Shown: positions 23,565 to 34,474, numbered from the stretch's first letter. The stretch is DNA of 64,000 nt from Silurus meridionalis (GCF_014805685.1 NC_060896.1:7332889-7396888), one strand, 5' to 3'. A program made the numbers and translations. The notes: generated from the letters alone by a model not told the origin.

Positions 23565-23602
<38 letters not shown>
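23564..23602 (+). repeat. GA dinucleotide microsatellite
   Basis: Pure GA repeats, preceded by a short TA run at 23543-23552. Confidence 0.96.
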
Positions 23603-23606
<4 letters not shown>

Positions 23607-24243
23607 AGTGCAGGCAGAAAGCTTGTTTGTTTAATAGATGATTTATGTATCTCCGAGGTCCAGTGATATGCAGCTTCTCCTGCATTTTAATAAATCGGAT
23701 TGGGGGTCCTGCAGGGCGAGCTGCCTCAGCGCCTGCCTGCTTTTAATGCACTTTAAGGTGTTTCACTCCGGAGAGCATGAGCAAATAGCTTCAGGTTGCC
23801 TCAACTCTCCAAGGACTGCGCTGCTAACAGAGTCTAATTTACACAGTAATAAAATGAAGTGGAGTGCATTCCATTAAACAGAAATTAAAACAGGGAGCTT
23901 TCAGAATTAGCCAGTTGTGCACGTGATTCGTGAGGCCAAGATTTTATAGGCTGCACCGTTCAGACGTGATCTTATAGCCGGCCAGCATGCCAACTTGATT
24001 AAATTCATCCAACTGGCAACATTTTGCAACTGAATCTTTTGAAAATATATCAGTTATATGCACTTTCAATGCAGAATTAACTGCAAACAAATGCTGCCGA
24101 ATGTGGAAATACCGTGTGCTGCCCTCCATTTTGCGGCACAGAGAATTCAATACTGTGTTTCAAACTGCATAATGCAAACAATTTCAAAGATGCCGATATC
24201 CATCCACAACTTTTTGTTCGTTTGTTTGTTTATATTTCACATT
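23603..24243. other. unique DNA, GC-richer block at 23640-23870
   Basis: The block is free of repeats and reads through as a 79-codon plus-strand frame. The predicted string matches no family I know and has no splice context, so I treat it as possible conserved noncoding DNA. Confidence 0.3.
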
Positions 24244-24594
24244 TTAAGCCATGTCCACACTAATACGTTTTCGTTTGGCCCCCCTATAAACACTGAGACA
24301 GCAGTCCACAAAAACGCAGCTTTTTGAAAACGCTCTTTATAGTGAATATAGAAGAAATGTTTTCATGTAACAATGTGGACTATGAAAGCGAAGGCTTTTA
24401 AAAACGATGACGCATGTTTAGGTATTGCTGTGACATAAAAAAAAGGAAAGTAAATAAACGGCATGTAGATATGAAGCAGTCATTTCAGTATGGCGTAACA
24501 TCTTTTGGGAAACAATTGAAAATTATATTGTGAACGCATCATGTTTTTAACAACGTTTTCAAATGTATCCGGATTAGTGTGGACTTGGTCTTAA
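24244..24594. mobile_element. miniature transposon flanked by TTAA
   Basis: The ends gccatgtccacactaat (from 24248) and attagtgtggacttggtc (to 24590) are inverted repeats with few mismatches. Both are bordered by TTAA (24244-24247 and 24591-24594), the target used by piggyBac-type elements. The 343-bp interior holds the aaaacg words typical of this fish repeat and no gene. The piggyBac assignment rests only on the TTAA flanks. Confidence 0.75.
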
Positions 24595-24884
24595 ACTCTA
24601 TTTACTATGGCTACAAATAGCTACTAAAAAACTCCCTATTCTTTTTGGTGTACAATTTAATCACCAACTATTGCTTATAGTATCAGACCCATCCTGCCTG
24701 AGTGAGTTCCAAAAAGGAAACTAAGGACATATAAGCCAATTTGTCACTGCTGTTTTTCTTTGTTAAACTTTCTTATTCACTCTCTCTTTTGCTGGTGATT
24801 GGCTGTGGCTTCTGACTCCATTTCACATGCAGTCTGACTTCTTTAGTGCCTGAAATTTGTGTTAAATGACACTTGATTTGCTCA
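24595..24884. other. unique spacer, no gene seen
   Basis: No repeat or exon is recognised. Confidence 0.45.
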
Positions 24885-25579
24885 TGTGCAGAACAACTAG
24901 CAGATGTCTTCACTGACATCTTCAACATCTCCCTGAGCAGCGCCACTGTTCCTTCGTGCCTCAAGATGACGACCATCATTCCTGTGCCGAAGAAGTCTTC
25001 TGTGTCCTGCCTCAATGACTATCGTCCCGTTGCACTCACACCCATCATGATGAAGTGCTTCGAGAGGCTTGTCATGAGGCACATTCAGTGGAGATCGTCA
25101 AGAGCACCAAATTCCTTGGTGTTCATCTGGCGGATAACCTCACCTGGTCACTTAACACCAGCTCCATCACCAAGAAAGCCCAGCAGCGTCTCTACTTCCT
25201 GAGAAGGCTGAGGAAAGCCCATCTCCCTCCCCCCATCCTGACCATGTTCTACAGAGGGACCATCGAGAGCATCGTGAGCAGCTGCATCACTGCCTGGTTT
25301 GGGAATTGCACCGTCTCGGATCGCAAGACCCTACAGAGGGTAGTGAGAACAGCTGAGAAGATCATCGGAGTCTCTCTCCCCTCTATCATGGACATTTACA
25401 CCACACACTGCATCCGCAAAGCAAACAGCATTGTGGACGACCACACACACCCGTCACACACATACTTCACCCTCCTACCATCAGGAAAACGGTTCCGAAG
25501 CATTCGGGCCGCAACAACAAGACTGTGTAACAGTTTTTTCCCGCAAGCCGTCAGGCTCCTGAACAAACATCTGGACTGA
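24885..25579 (+). pseudogene. LINE reverse transcriptase, core deleted
   Basis: The first part (frame of 24873) carries I-I-P-V-P-K-K, then [11 protein letters not shown], the fingers region of L2-type reverse transcriptases, up to R-H-I at about 25089. The second part (frame of 25055) resumes at [12 protein letters not shown], runs through Y-F-L-R-R-L and L-L-P-S-G-K-R-F-R, and stops at 25579. The palm motifs, including the catalytic DD pair that lies between them in intact relatives, are missing, and the two parts are in different frames. It cannot make an active enzyme. Confidence 0.88.
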
Positions 25580-26217
25580 ACTCTCTCTCTCACACACACA
25601 CACTTACACACAACTGAGTGACTGATCTGCACAACCGGACTCAACACACATACACTTCACACACCCAGGTCTCAGCACCATTCACACCTCTCATTATAGC
25701 ATAATGTTTACATGCCGTTTGTTGCTGATCTCCGGGACTTGCTCTATTTGCACAATATTCTGTGAATCCATTGGTCACTGTTCACTTTATCTTGATTGCT
25801 GCTACCATATTTTTTTTACACTATTATAGGATTACAAAATTCTGTTTATAATTGTTTACATTTCTGCTACTGTGCACCTTATCCTGTCACGACAGGTTTT
25901 TACTGGCGGAGCTACTGCTGCTTTTATTTTTATATTTTGTGTATTTTGTATTGTCCTGCACTGTCCTGTGTTGTCTTTTGCACTGTCTTGTGTTGTCTCT
26001 TGCACTGTTTGCACCAGCTGCACACATGCACTTTATGTGGCGAGGATCTTAGTTCCTGGCCCTGTGTTCTTCTGTACTGTGACTGTTGTTTTATGTTGTT
26101 TTATGTAGCACCTGGGTTCAGGAGAAACGTTGTTTCATTTCACTGTATACTGCATCAGCTATATATGGTTGAAATGACAATAAAAGCTTCTTGACTCTTG
26201 ACTCTTGACTTGACTCA
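24885..26217 (+). mobile_element. L2/Rex1-type LINE with internal deletion and heptamer tail
   Basis: The copy starts inside the reverse-transcriptase gene, jumps at about 25083-25090 from the first RT motifs to the C-terminal part, and continues through a 3' untranslated region to aatgacaataaaagcttc and a tail of TTGACTC units (26191-26216). The 5' end is truncated, as usual for LINEs. Relatives in the window are at 3877 (3' end), 12780 and 47255. Confidence 0.88.
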
Positions 26218-26851
26218 TCAAGAGAATGAAGAGAGTGTTGCCTGATTTTTCAATGTAATACTTCTACTTCTTTGCCACTGTAGTAAAACTAATAGAGTTG
26301 CTGATTGTGAACCCTTTAGCTGAACCCTGTTGCAGTTTATAATCATATCTGTGGGCAGGGAGCTGTAACATAATGATATATAATAATAAAAAAATGCATA
26401 CACAGTGTCTCAACAACAGATGCAATCAGAAAGTGACTATAAACTAGACCTGAAATTAAGAGCAATGTTACAGCAGTACACATGCACAAGTTTACAATGC
26501 CATTGGAGACACCAGGGGATGCATATAAACAGTCTGGGATGACAGCAGTACAAGACACTGGATAACTAACTGCGCTGAAGTGATGATAATGATCAGGGTG
26601 AGATTTCAGGACAGAGCCAGGAGAGGAGTCAGCCAAAAGAGAAACAAGTAAAGAAGACAAATAGAAAAGAAGGTATAAAATTCAAGTTATAAAATGCAAC
26701 TGCTAGCATAAACACTACACAAAAGAAGATACATTTGTAGCCAATATATATGCTTATAGAATTTCCAACAACTTTCTCTGACAAGAATTTTAACATGGCT
26801 AGATTTTATGAAGACCCATGGTTTGGCTTTATCTTTATCTTTCTCTGACAT

Positions 26852-26852
<1 letters not shown>
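26218..26852. other. unique DNA, no gene seen
   Basis: No repeat recognised. A 105-codon minus-strand frame at 26343-26660 has no family resemblance. Confidence 0.45.

Positions 26853-26929
<77 letters not shown>
26853..26929 (+). repeat. CA dinucleotide microsatellite
   Basis: About 38 CA units without interruption. Confidence 0.98.
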
Positions 26930-26932
<3 letters not shown>

Positions 26933-27454
26933 CACCTGATCCTGATTAAACAAGAACAAAAGCTGACAGGAGCACCAATGCATATAAAAAGCAGAAGAGG
27001 AGCTGATATATGTGATCTCCTTTTTTAAACCATGATTAAAGCTAATGATCCTCTTCATTTTTCCACTGAGCACATATGTTATTAAAATAATTGCAATAAT
27101 ATTGCTTTTTCCAATAATCTTTTCTGAAGAACACGGTTGTAATGTGGATGTGCATGTTTGTTCAACTTGACTTTTTGGGCTCATTTCTATATCTTAGTGC
27201 TCTCAATCTTTTGCATACCATACATTTGCACCTCAACAGACATCACATAAATGGGACTATGCTTAATTACAGCTTTCATGGTTTAAACCAGAAATTTACT
27301 GGTTTCATAAACACCTCTGTGGGATAAACATAAAACATGACGTTTTTTTTTTCATTCTTATCCTTTTTGTTTTCAATTTAATTTTATGTTTACAGGGTTT
27401 TTATCATTTTCTTTGCACATTTTAGCTTTATAAATAAGTTCCATATTGCTACTG
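26930..27454. other. unique DNA, no gene seen
   Basis: AT-rich sequence without recognised features. Confidence 0.5.
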
Positions 27455-27680
27455 AGTGATTCACATTGGTGACAGTGGCAAGGACACCCTTCCTCAAATG
27501 GTATGAGGAAGAAACCTTGAGAGGAACCAGACTTAAAAGAGAATCCGTCTTCATCTGCTTTACACTAAATGTCCTTTCATTACAGTTCCATTTTGACCTC
27601 ATGGATCTTCACACTGTTTGTGTGGAGCCATTCTCAGCGGATGGCTACCATTCGAAGAGTAGGGCATCAGGATGAGGGCA
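27455..27680 (+). repeat. fish dispersed repeat with CCTTGAGAGGAACCAGACT core
   Basis: The segment reads gtggcaaggacacccttcct, then atgaggaagaaaccttgag, aggaaccagacttaaaag and a worn version of ggaacccatcctcatctg. The same core is at 63045-63095, and an upstream part of the family is at 51560. It is common in otophysan fish genomes; its class is unknown to me. Confidence 0.6.
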
Positions 27681-27808
27681 TCAGGAGCATGTGGTGAGAG
27701 GGTGAGAGGGAGAAAGAGAAACAGGTTATTTTTCTATCCTTATTATATCTATATAAAACAACTAAAATGAAAATAACAATATGAACAAACAAATTAATAT
27801 AAACAATT
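27681..27808. other. short unique spacer
   Basis: No recognised content. Confidence 0.4.
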
Positions 27809-28602
27809 CAGTAAAACCCTACTGTACAAGCAACTAATAGTATGAGAAAACGAAGATACTAGGAACCTTCAAGAGCGAATTTTAAAGGCAAGAGCAAACC
27901 CACGCTGCCGGTTCCCCGCTTTCGGCCAAGGGTAGCATCAGTTGCTTAGTTGATCTTGTGTCGCTCTATCGCTCTCGTTGTTCAGTGCAGCAAAAACATA
28001 ACTTTTTTTAGTGTCATATTTTAATTTCACTAGAAATCTTGAAAAATGTCTCCCAAGAAAATCAGTGATGGTGCGGGGAAAAAGAAAGTAAATAGAATTA
28101 CCATTTAAACCAAGAAAGAAATAGTGGAAAAGTACGAGCGACCTATGTCAGCAGTATGGGTTGTCTAGCTCTACCATATGCACCATAGTAAAGAATTAAG
28201 AGAGGGTCAAGAGAAGGAGATTTTCCTTCCAAAAACTAACTTCCTTCCTCTCTTACCATCCACCACCATCTCACACTCGCAATCAACCACTACCACATGG
28301 GTAAGTGCTAAAATTAAGTGTATTTTTATTTATTTATCTTTATTTTTATTACAGTATTTTATTATGTTATTATTAATAATGTATTTCTTTGTCAATGCAG
28401 TAATTTGGGGTGTATTTGTTTGTTAAAATAGGCTACAAATACTTTTTAAGTACAGAAATAAGCAATCGAATGAGGTCTCGGAACAGATTAAATCGCTTTT
28501 ACATTAATTCTTATGGGGGAAATTAGTTAAAACGTACAAGCAAATGGACCAACGAGCAATTTTCACAAAGATATTATACTCGTCCAACGGGGTTTTACTG
28601 TA
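27809..28602 (+). mobile_element. pogo/Tigger-like transposon with internal deletion
   Basis: The ends cagtaaaaccct (from 27809) and ggggttttactg (to 28600) are inverted repeats, with TA after the right end and TT, probably mutated TA, before the left. Between them lies a leader and the start of a CENP-B-domain transposase gene (28046), followed by unrelated-looking DNA and the right subterminal region. Most of the gene is deleted. Confidence 0.75.
28046..28230 (+). pseudogene. Tigger-like transposase N-terminus (CENP-B-type HTH), dead
   Basis: The ATG at 28046 opens M-S-P-K-K-I-S-D-G, followed by a lysine-rich stretch and, after an in-frame stop, T-K-K-E-I-V-E-K-Y-E. This is the start of the pogo/Tigger helix-turn-helix domain that binds the element ends. 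A frameshift follows, with a trace of a C-T-I-like and K-E-L stretch near 28180. The DDE nuclease domain is absent. Confidence 0.72.
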
Positions 28603-30053
28603 ACCTAAATATGGGATATAAATCTCAATGAGAAACATGACAATCATGGAAAAAAGAAATACAAAAGAGTGTGGTGAACAGCAATGCTAAAAACAAGTGC
28701 TAATTATTATGAAAGTAAATTAGGTGCACAAAAAATATGTGACATAGCTGACTGAGGTGCCATGGCTGATCTAAAACATAATTCATGTCTATTATCCTGA
28801 CCGCTACCTTTTATGATTTGGAAAATCCATGTACAAGTTTGTTCCGGGTACCATTTATATCTCCTGATATCATTAACCAAATGCCATTTTCCGTGTTACT
28901 ATAAAAAAGATAAAATATTAAAATGAGTGCTTTCATATAAACCTCCAGCTTGAATTACAGCCAGCACTACTGTCACCATTGCTGTTATGGAAAATTTATC
29001 ACCACCTTCCGACCAATCAGATTTAAGAATTTAAGGGCGTTGTGGTATAAAGCTGACAATCACACGGCTGGTATGATAGATAAGATGGAGTTTTGACATC
29101 GATACAGAAAATCAATCAGAAGCTCAGGCTTATCCACATACAGTATAACATAACACAGAGATCTATTTCCTCCACCTGCCACCGAACAAACCAAATAAAA
29201 AAAACAGAATGACATTAACAGAGATGGTCTTCAGTGCCTGAGAGCACAAATGGATTGATTTACTATTGTGAAAAGCCACATTGCAATAATTTAATTAGTT
29301 CATGTTAGGCAACCAAAGTTGTATGTGCTTTGTGTAGCAATGTGATTCAACTACATTCATAGCAATCTTAGGTGTTAGATAACAGTATGGCCTAGGAAAC
29401 CCCACTGAAGGTGCATCTTATTGATATTACTATCTTTTGTACAATCGACTCGGGTTAGAGTGAGGGTGTTCAAAGGAAAAGAAAAAAAAAAAGACGCAAT
29501 TCAGAAATGATTAAAATCATTTGCTGAGAAATGCAGAAAACAAGACGACATTCTGTAATTCGGTGTAATATCCATTTTTTGGTCTTTACGTCAAACCTTT
29601 TGGAATCTACATCAAAGCTAATAACTTAGCTGTGAGGTTAGATCAGCATTTACAATATAATGCAATAACACACGCTTCCAGTAAATAAATGTACCATTAT
29701 TTCCAAGCATAAAATTCATGCTGACCAAATGAACAATTATTCTCTATATCATATAACGATACGTGTTGTTAGGTGATAACAAGGAGTGACTCTTAAATAG
29801 GTGAATAATTAAGCCCTCCAAAAGTGTGTGTTAGAGCCTTGCCTCAGTATCCCACTCGTGAACTTCAAGCTCATCAATGTAATACAAAGAAGGCACCATG
29901 AATGATCAATTCGGTATGACAGCATGCAGAGCACATGAGCTTCAGCCAACACTTTGATGTAGCTTCATCCGTGGTTCCATGACTGCAGAGGCTGTTGACA
30001 CATTCCATGTAATGGCATATTTTTTTTCTGCTTATTAAGACTTTACAGCAATC
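28603..30053. other. unique DNA, no gene seen
   Basis: At 28985-29055 the words atttatcaccaccttccgac, caatcagatttaag and gttgtggtataaagc resemble the end of a common fish repeat. The rest is AT-rich and unrecognised. Confidence 0.4.
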
Positions 30054-30130
30054 TGATTTCACACTCAGTGATGGTAAGTGGGTTGTTGCCACCTGCAACA
30101 ACCCACTTACCATCACTGAGTGTAAAATCA
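30054..30130. repeat. 36-bp near-perfect inverted repeat (hairpin)
   Basis: Bases 30054-30089 have their reverse complement at 30095-30130 with a single mismatch and a 5-base spacer (cacct). The first 12 bases of the left arm occur inverted once more at 30132-30143. No known transposon end is recognised in the arms. Confidence 0.95.
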
Positions 30131-30146
30131 AAGTGTGAAATCAGAG

Positions 30147-30349
<203 letters not shown>

Positions 30350-30659
30350 CGAAGTACAAAAGTGCCTCATAATGACCAGAAAGCTAGTAGGACACATGCA
30401 GTGGAGATGGTGCTAGCTTAAAAAGTGAAGGAAGCACTCACAGGGATGCAGGAAGTGTGACATGGAGACGCAGGCGTCTCATTCCCTCGAGGAACCTGGG
30501 TTACATACGTAACCTAGAGGCGTTCCCTTCTAGTAACTCGAGCTGCTTCAACAATGCTTTAGGAAAGAGTGTCCAATCACACCAGACTGACCAATCCCTG
30601 CCTATTGTGGATGGGCACGGCTAGGTCAAAAGACAGAGGGGCCAGGAGTGGCCCTAAGA

Positions 30660-31170
30660 TCAAGGCTGTAAGACCTGACTTAGGTCAGCGGGGTTGACCA
30701 CCCTGCAGCATTGCAAATGTCTTGGATAGATACCCCAAAACTTTAGAGGCCAATACACTCCGGGTGGAATGTGCTGTGACCCCCAAAGAAGCAGGGAGAC
30801 CAGAGGATTACTGAGGATCTGTCCATTTACTGAGGATATGCTTATTGGCAGGAAACCTCTTTTATTCGGACCGTAGAGGACAAACAACTGGTCCAACTTT
30901 CTCCACATGCAGTTCTGTGAACGTATGGTTAAACTTCTTCTGGTTGGGGCCTGAAACGAGGAGGATAGAATGCTTAGACAAGGCCTCCAGAACAACAGCC
31001 AGATCCCATAAAGGAACTTTGGGTCGCACCTGATGCCTTAGCCTCAGTGAAATGTGTTAGTGAAATGTGTCACTAACAGGTTTTTTCCCTAGCGACTGCT
31101 CAGCAAGCAGAGCATGATAAGCCGCAAAAGCAGACACGTAAACCTTCAGACTGAAAGAAGACAACCCTTT
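30660..31170 (-). pseudogene. DIRS tyrosine recombinase, frameshifted
   Basis: Reading the minus strand across frames gives L-K-V-Y-V-S-A-F-A-A-Y-H-A-L-L-A near 31160, W-D-L-A-V-V-L-E-A-L-S near 30980, and S-L-G-V-T-A-H-S-T-R-S near 30760. The last contains the H-x-x-R pair of tyrosine recombinases. DIRS elements use this enzyme to insert circular DNA without target duplications. Several stops and frame changes are present and the final tyrosine block is not clear, so the gene is dead. Confidence 0.82.
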
Positions 31171-31363
31171 GACAAACTACTCTTAAAGAAATTTCAGCAC
31201 TCTGCCAGGGCAGTTAACTGGGTCTATGTGGTGGCCACCAAAAGGGCAACCCATTCTGCACAATCTAGGTCACGTGACAAGGATTATGGGCCTTAGACAT
31301 GTGGAGAGATCCCGGGTTCCTGTTACAGGGTCCCGTGTACAGGGCCCTGTGTTGCCTCATGCT

Positions 31364-31876
31364 TCATCTCAGTGAAAGGGAGGGGGGCTTTGGGGGGTCA
31401 GTCTTTTCCTGGGCGAGAGTGCAAGGCTGAATGGAAGGACCTGATATTGGTAAGCTTCGCCCCCAAAAAGCAATCCTTAGAAACTTCCTGTGTAAAGGAA
31501 GGATGGATACGTGAAAATAAGCCCCCCTCAGATCTATCATGAAAAAACAGTTCTCGGACCTGATTTGGGACACGACCTGTTTCAGGTTAAACATCTTAAA
31601 CCTGAGTCTTAATAGGGAGCATTTTAGCTGACGTAGATCTAAAATGGGGCGCAGCCCCCCATCCTTTTTGGGAACTATAAAGTACCGACTGTAGAACCCG
31701 GGCTCTCTGTTAAACGAAGGGACCTGCTTGCTCAAGAAAGTTTTGTACTTCTTGTTCCATAAACAGCACTCGCTCGGGCTCCACCAGAGTGGGACACACC
31801 CAGTTGAATCGGGGCGGACGAGACCTGAAAGGAATCGTAATAGCCGCTCTACAGTGCATAGGGCCCACTGAGACAC
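31364..31876 (-). pseudogene. DIRS reverse transcriptase, N-terminal part only
   Basis: The 170-codon frame carries F-Y-S-R-Y-F-I-V-P-K-K-D-G-G-L-R-P-I-L-D-L-R (residues 61-82) and F-F-M-I-D-L-R-G-A-Y-F-H-V (residues 111-123). The D at residue 115 is the first catalytic aspartate. The later Y-x-D-D box, the RNase H domain and the methylase-like domain are missing: the sequence leaves the family after about residue 140. The gag-to-pol junction region (an A-W...L-S...W-A-L block) is split between two frames near 31850. Confidence 0.88.
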
Positions 31877-32860
31877 ATCCAGCAGGTATTCCAGGCTGCC
31901 AGATAGTCTCTTAAGGAAATCAGTCTCTCCAGATTGTCCTTTGGTGTGCCTAGAGCTGGGGCTATGCCCTCGCGCAGCTCTAGGTGCCTCCTGAGAGGTG
32001 GCGAGCCTCCCCCTTTCACTAAATTCTTGGGAGGGGGCGGAGGGGGATACTTGCTTGGGATGTCTACCACAGGGTCATCCAGCAAAAAGGCTTTATCCAA
32101 AGGTGAGCCAAAGGTGTCTCTGTGTAGAGACCAGGGCAGACATAGACCGGCCAATGGCCCTAGCGGTCTATTTTTTGTGGCCATGAGGGCCAGGTCTGTT
32201 GCAGGAAGCAGCTCTTTAACCCTGTCACTGCCCGTAAGCACTCGCTCATCAAGCTCCCAGCAGGTTGGCCTGATAAGCCTGTAATACAGCCATGGTGTGC
32301 AGGCAGTTTGTGGCCTGACCGGCCACCATATAAGCCTTGCCCACCAAAGCTGAGGTAGTCCTCAGAGGCTTGGTTGGCAGGACTTGGTCCTTAATGATTA
32401 TTCCAGGACTTTGTCACCTCAGTGTGCTGGTCTGGAAAAAAAGATAGACCTAACATTGAGGTATGACGTCAGTTCCAAGAAACGCTCATACAGTTAACTT
32501 AGGGGACATTGTTTCTTTGTTTTAGCTGATCCGGTGATATCAATCTTGGCCATGAGTCACTACCTCAAACAGCTCCTCAAACTAAACTTGCTGTGGGGGT
32601 GTGTCCTCCACAGGATAGCGGGTGCCCATACTCTTCCCCTCCTTGGAGGAAGAGAGGTGGAGCGCAGAGCTCTTTGCACAGGGGGAAGGACCCACCGAAA
32701 GACATACATCCGAACCCTAAGAGAGAGAGTGCTGGATCTGGCAGGTGGGGCAGAAGGAAGGGACAGGCCTGTCTCCAAACCCTCTGCCAGATCCAACTGC
32801 GAGCTCCATGACCTCAGTTGCGAGAAGTGTGCTGTTTCTTTTAAATTTTCATTTCTTTTA
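31849..32860 (-). pseudogene. DIRS gag-like region
   Basis: Minus-strand frames at 32241-31849 and 32796-32560 are open and proline and arginine-rich and lead into the reverse transcriptase in the expected order. They end with an A-W-N-T-C-W block that precedes the pol frame in this family. I recognise no zinc finger. Assignment as gag rests on position. Confidence 0.55.
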
Positions 32861-33768
32861 AAAACCTACCTCTGTCTATATTTTTTTAATTAAGAAAATT
32901 AATTTTTTTCAAGCAATTTTCTGTATAAAATTGAGTGTAAATACAATAATTTGGGGAAACTACTTTTTAGTTTTCTCTCATCTAGAAATTCAAATAAACC
33001 TACCAAATTTGGGGTTTCTATTCAGATTAATAAGGTTTATCAAAGGAAAGTGAAGTGCTTATTTTAATAACAAATACACTGATATATAGAGGACAAAGGA
33101 GATCAACAATATAGGATAGCAATATACTATATGATAACATTATTGATAATCAGAAAAAATTTGGGCCTTCATTAAATTGCTTTGTATTTTTTTAAGGTAA
33201 GAACGATTGGTAAATGCTAATTGCATTTTAAAAGATGTCTTTACCTACCCGAGTTTGCTAACATGGCAGTTTGAGATGCTCTGGTCACCTTCAGCATTTT
33301 AGTCAGACATCAGTCAGGCATGCAGAGGTAATTAAGATTAATACTTTAAGACAATAGCAAGTTATAATGCAGTGTTAGACATGTGTCGCAGAATGAGATA
33401 TTTTGTAGAACACACATCATTGATAACCATCTTAGACACTTTTCTGTTTTTTTTTTCTAATTTCTTGAAAAGGCAAGTGTTCTTTGCAAAGGGCAATAAT
33501 CGCAATTTCTGTGACTACTCTTGAACAAATCCTGACTCCTCATATTTATTCATGCTATTGTATTGCATAAGTACTCTAGCACTTTCATTACAATAAACCT
33601 CTTAAGAAAGAAGGCAATAAAGAGCTGGAGTTAATGCTTTTTTAGGCCACTCTTATAAATATTGTAATTGCCTAGAGATGAAATTGGAATAAGAAATTGT
33701 AATGTTGGGATTCAGCACCACAGCAACACTTAAAAGTAAACCCCTGACAATTTTCAGCCTTGTGATCA
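32861..33768. other. AT-rich unique DNA, no gene seen
   Basis: No repeat or exon is recognised. Confidence 0.5.
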
Positions 33769-34011
33769 TCAGGGGTTGCCAAAGGTTTCCCCTTTTGTCT
33801 CAGGGAGGCCTTTGATTTTCAAGTCATCTGCAACACAGAGATGCCGCTTCACTGGAGCTCTTCTGTAAAAGCCATCAGGTTTACCATTGTGGTTCGCAGA
33901 GACTGCCAAAAGTGTCGTTGACGTTTTGTTTGACATGCTTTTCATGTGCCTGCTATCAAAGACGTCAAAGGGCACACCAAAGGTGCTCAATCGCTCTAAG
34001 AAATCCAAACA
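33769..34011 (-). CDS. candidate orphan exon, 79-codon frame, function unknown
   Basis: I do not recognise this protein. The frame runs from M at 34008 to a stop at 33769 and contains F-G-V-P-F-D-V-F-D-S-R, H-M-K-S-M-S and F-Y-R-R-A-P-V-K-R. It has mixed, protein-like composition, unlike most frames in the window. On the minus strand the exon would begin at 34011 right after a pyrimidine-rich run ending TTCTAG. A possible donor ATG/GTAAAC at 33885/33884 would make a 127-base internal exon; without it, this is a terminal exon ending at the stop. No transposon is recognised over it. It may be chance, an exon of the host gene, or part of an unknown mobile element. Confidence 0.3.
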   Translation of the reverse strand, partial: CLDFLERLSTFGVPFDVFDSRHMKSMSNKTSTTLLAVSANHNGKPDGFYRRAPVKRHLCVADDLKIKGLPETKGETFGNP

Positions 34012-34474
34012 CTAGAACAAAGCTGTTTCTTCACAAGGCAATTTAGTAGCACAAAAGACATTTGCCTTCGATTCCACAGTGGCCCCTGACAGCATTATCT
34101 CATGTAGTGTGCCTTTTTTATGTAATTGGAGATTAGCAACTCTTTGTTTGCTCTCAGGTGCAAGATGTAATCATTACCCCATTCTGGTGTGCAAGGGGTC
34201 CCACAGGACAAAATGAGGGTTATATTAGTCAGTCAAAAGTTTACACCACAGGACAAAGAGAGATCGCACCTACTAGATTTGCTGCCTTCCTTGAACATGG
34301 TAACCTTGAACCATACAATCCATGGTTTATCCATGTTATGGTCGTTTAGTACCAACAAAAGCTAATGGGAAGCTTTGAAACAGTTTAGCTTTAAAGGATG
34401 CACAACTGACCAAATAAGATCTAGAATGACCAAAAAGTCACAAAATCTGCACATGGTATTTACGTGTTTTAGGG
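34012..34474. other. unique DNA; weak exon-like frame at 34158-34349
   Basis: A plus-strand frame (34158-34349) follows a pyrimidine stretch ending CTCAG at about 34157 and holds a possible donor ATG/GTAACC near 34301. Its peptide matches nothing I know. It runs opposite to the candidate exon at 33769-34011, so both are unlikely to belong to one gene. Confidence 0.25.

Larger units (their letters stand above)
30350..32860 (-). mobile_element. truncated DIRS-type tyrosine-recombinase retrotransposon
   Basis: On the minus strand the order is gag-like sequence (about 32860 to 31850), reverse transcriptase start (31876 to 31364), tyrosine recombinase (about 31170 to 30660) and a terminal region to about 30350. 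The terminal region contains the near-palindrome ggttacatacgtaacc (30499-30514) and agacgcaggcgtctc, both known from fish DIRS termini. The element is about 2.5 kb, roughly half of the usual length, and the right-hand terminal repeat is not seen. It is not a virus and has no envelope gene. Confidence 0.88.

Noticed and set aside
25796..26194. 132-codon cysteine-rich frame
   Set aside because: It lies in the 3' untranslated region of the LINE at 24885-26217; similar frames exist in all three phases there.
31934..32284. Plus-strand frame of 116 codons
   Set aside because: It is the antisense of the DIRS gag-like region, which reads sensibly on the minus strand.
30350..32860. Endogenous retrovirus
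   Set aside because: Order and motifs are those of DIRS with a tyrosine recombinase; there is no integrase, protease or envelope sequence and no LTR pair.
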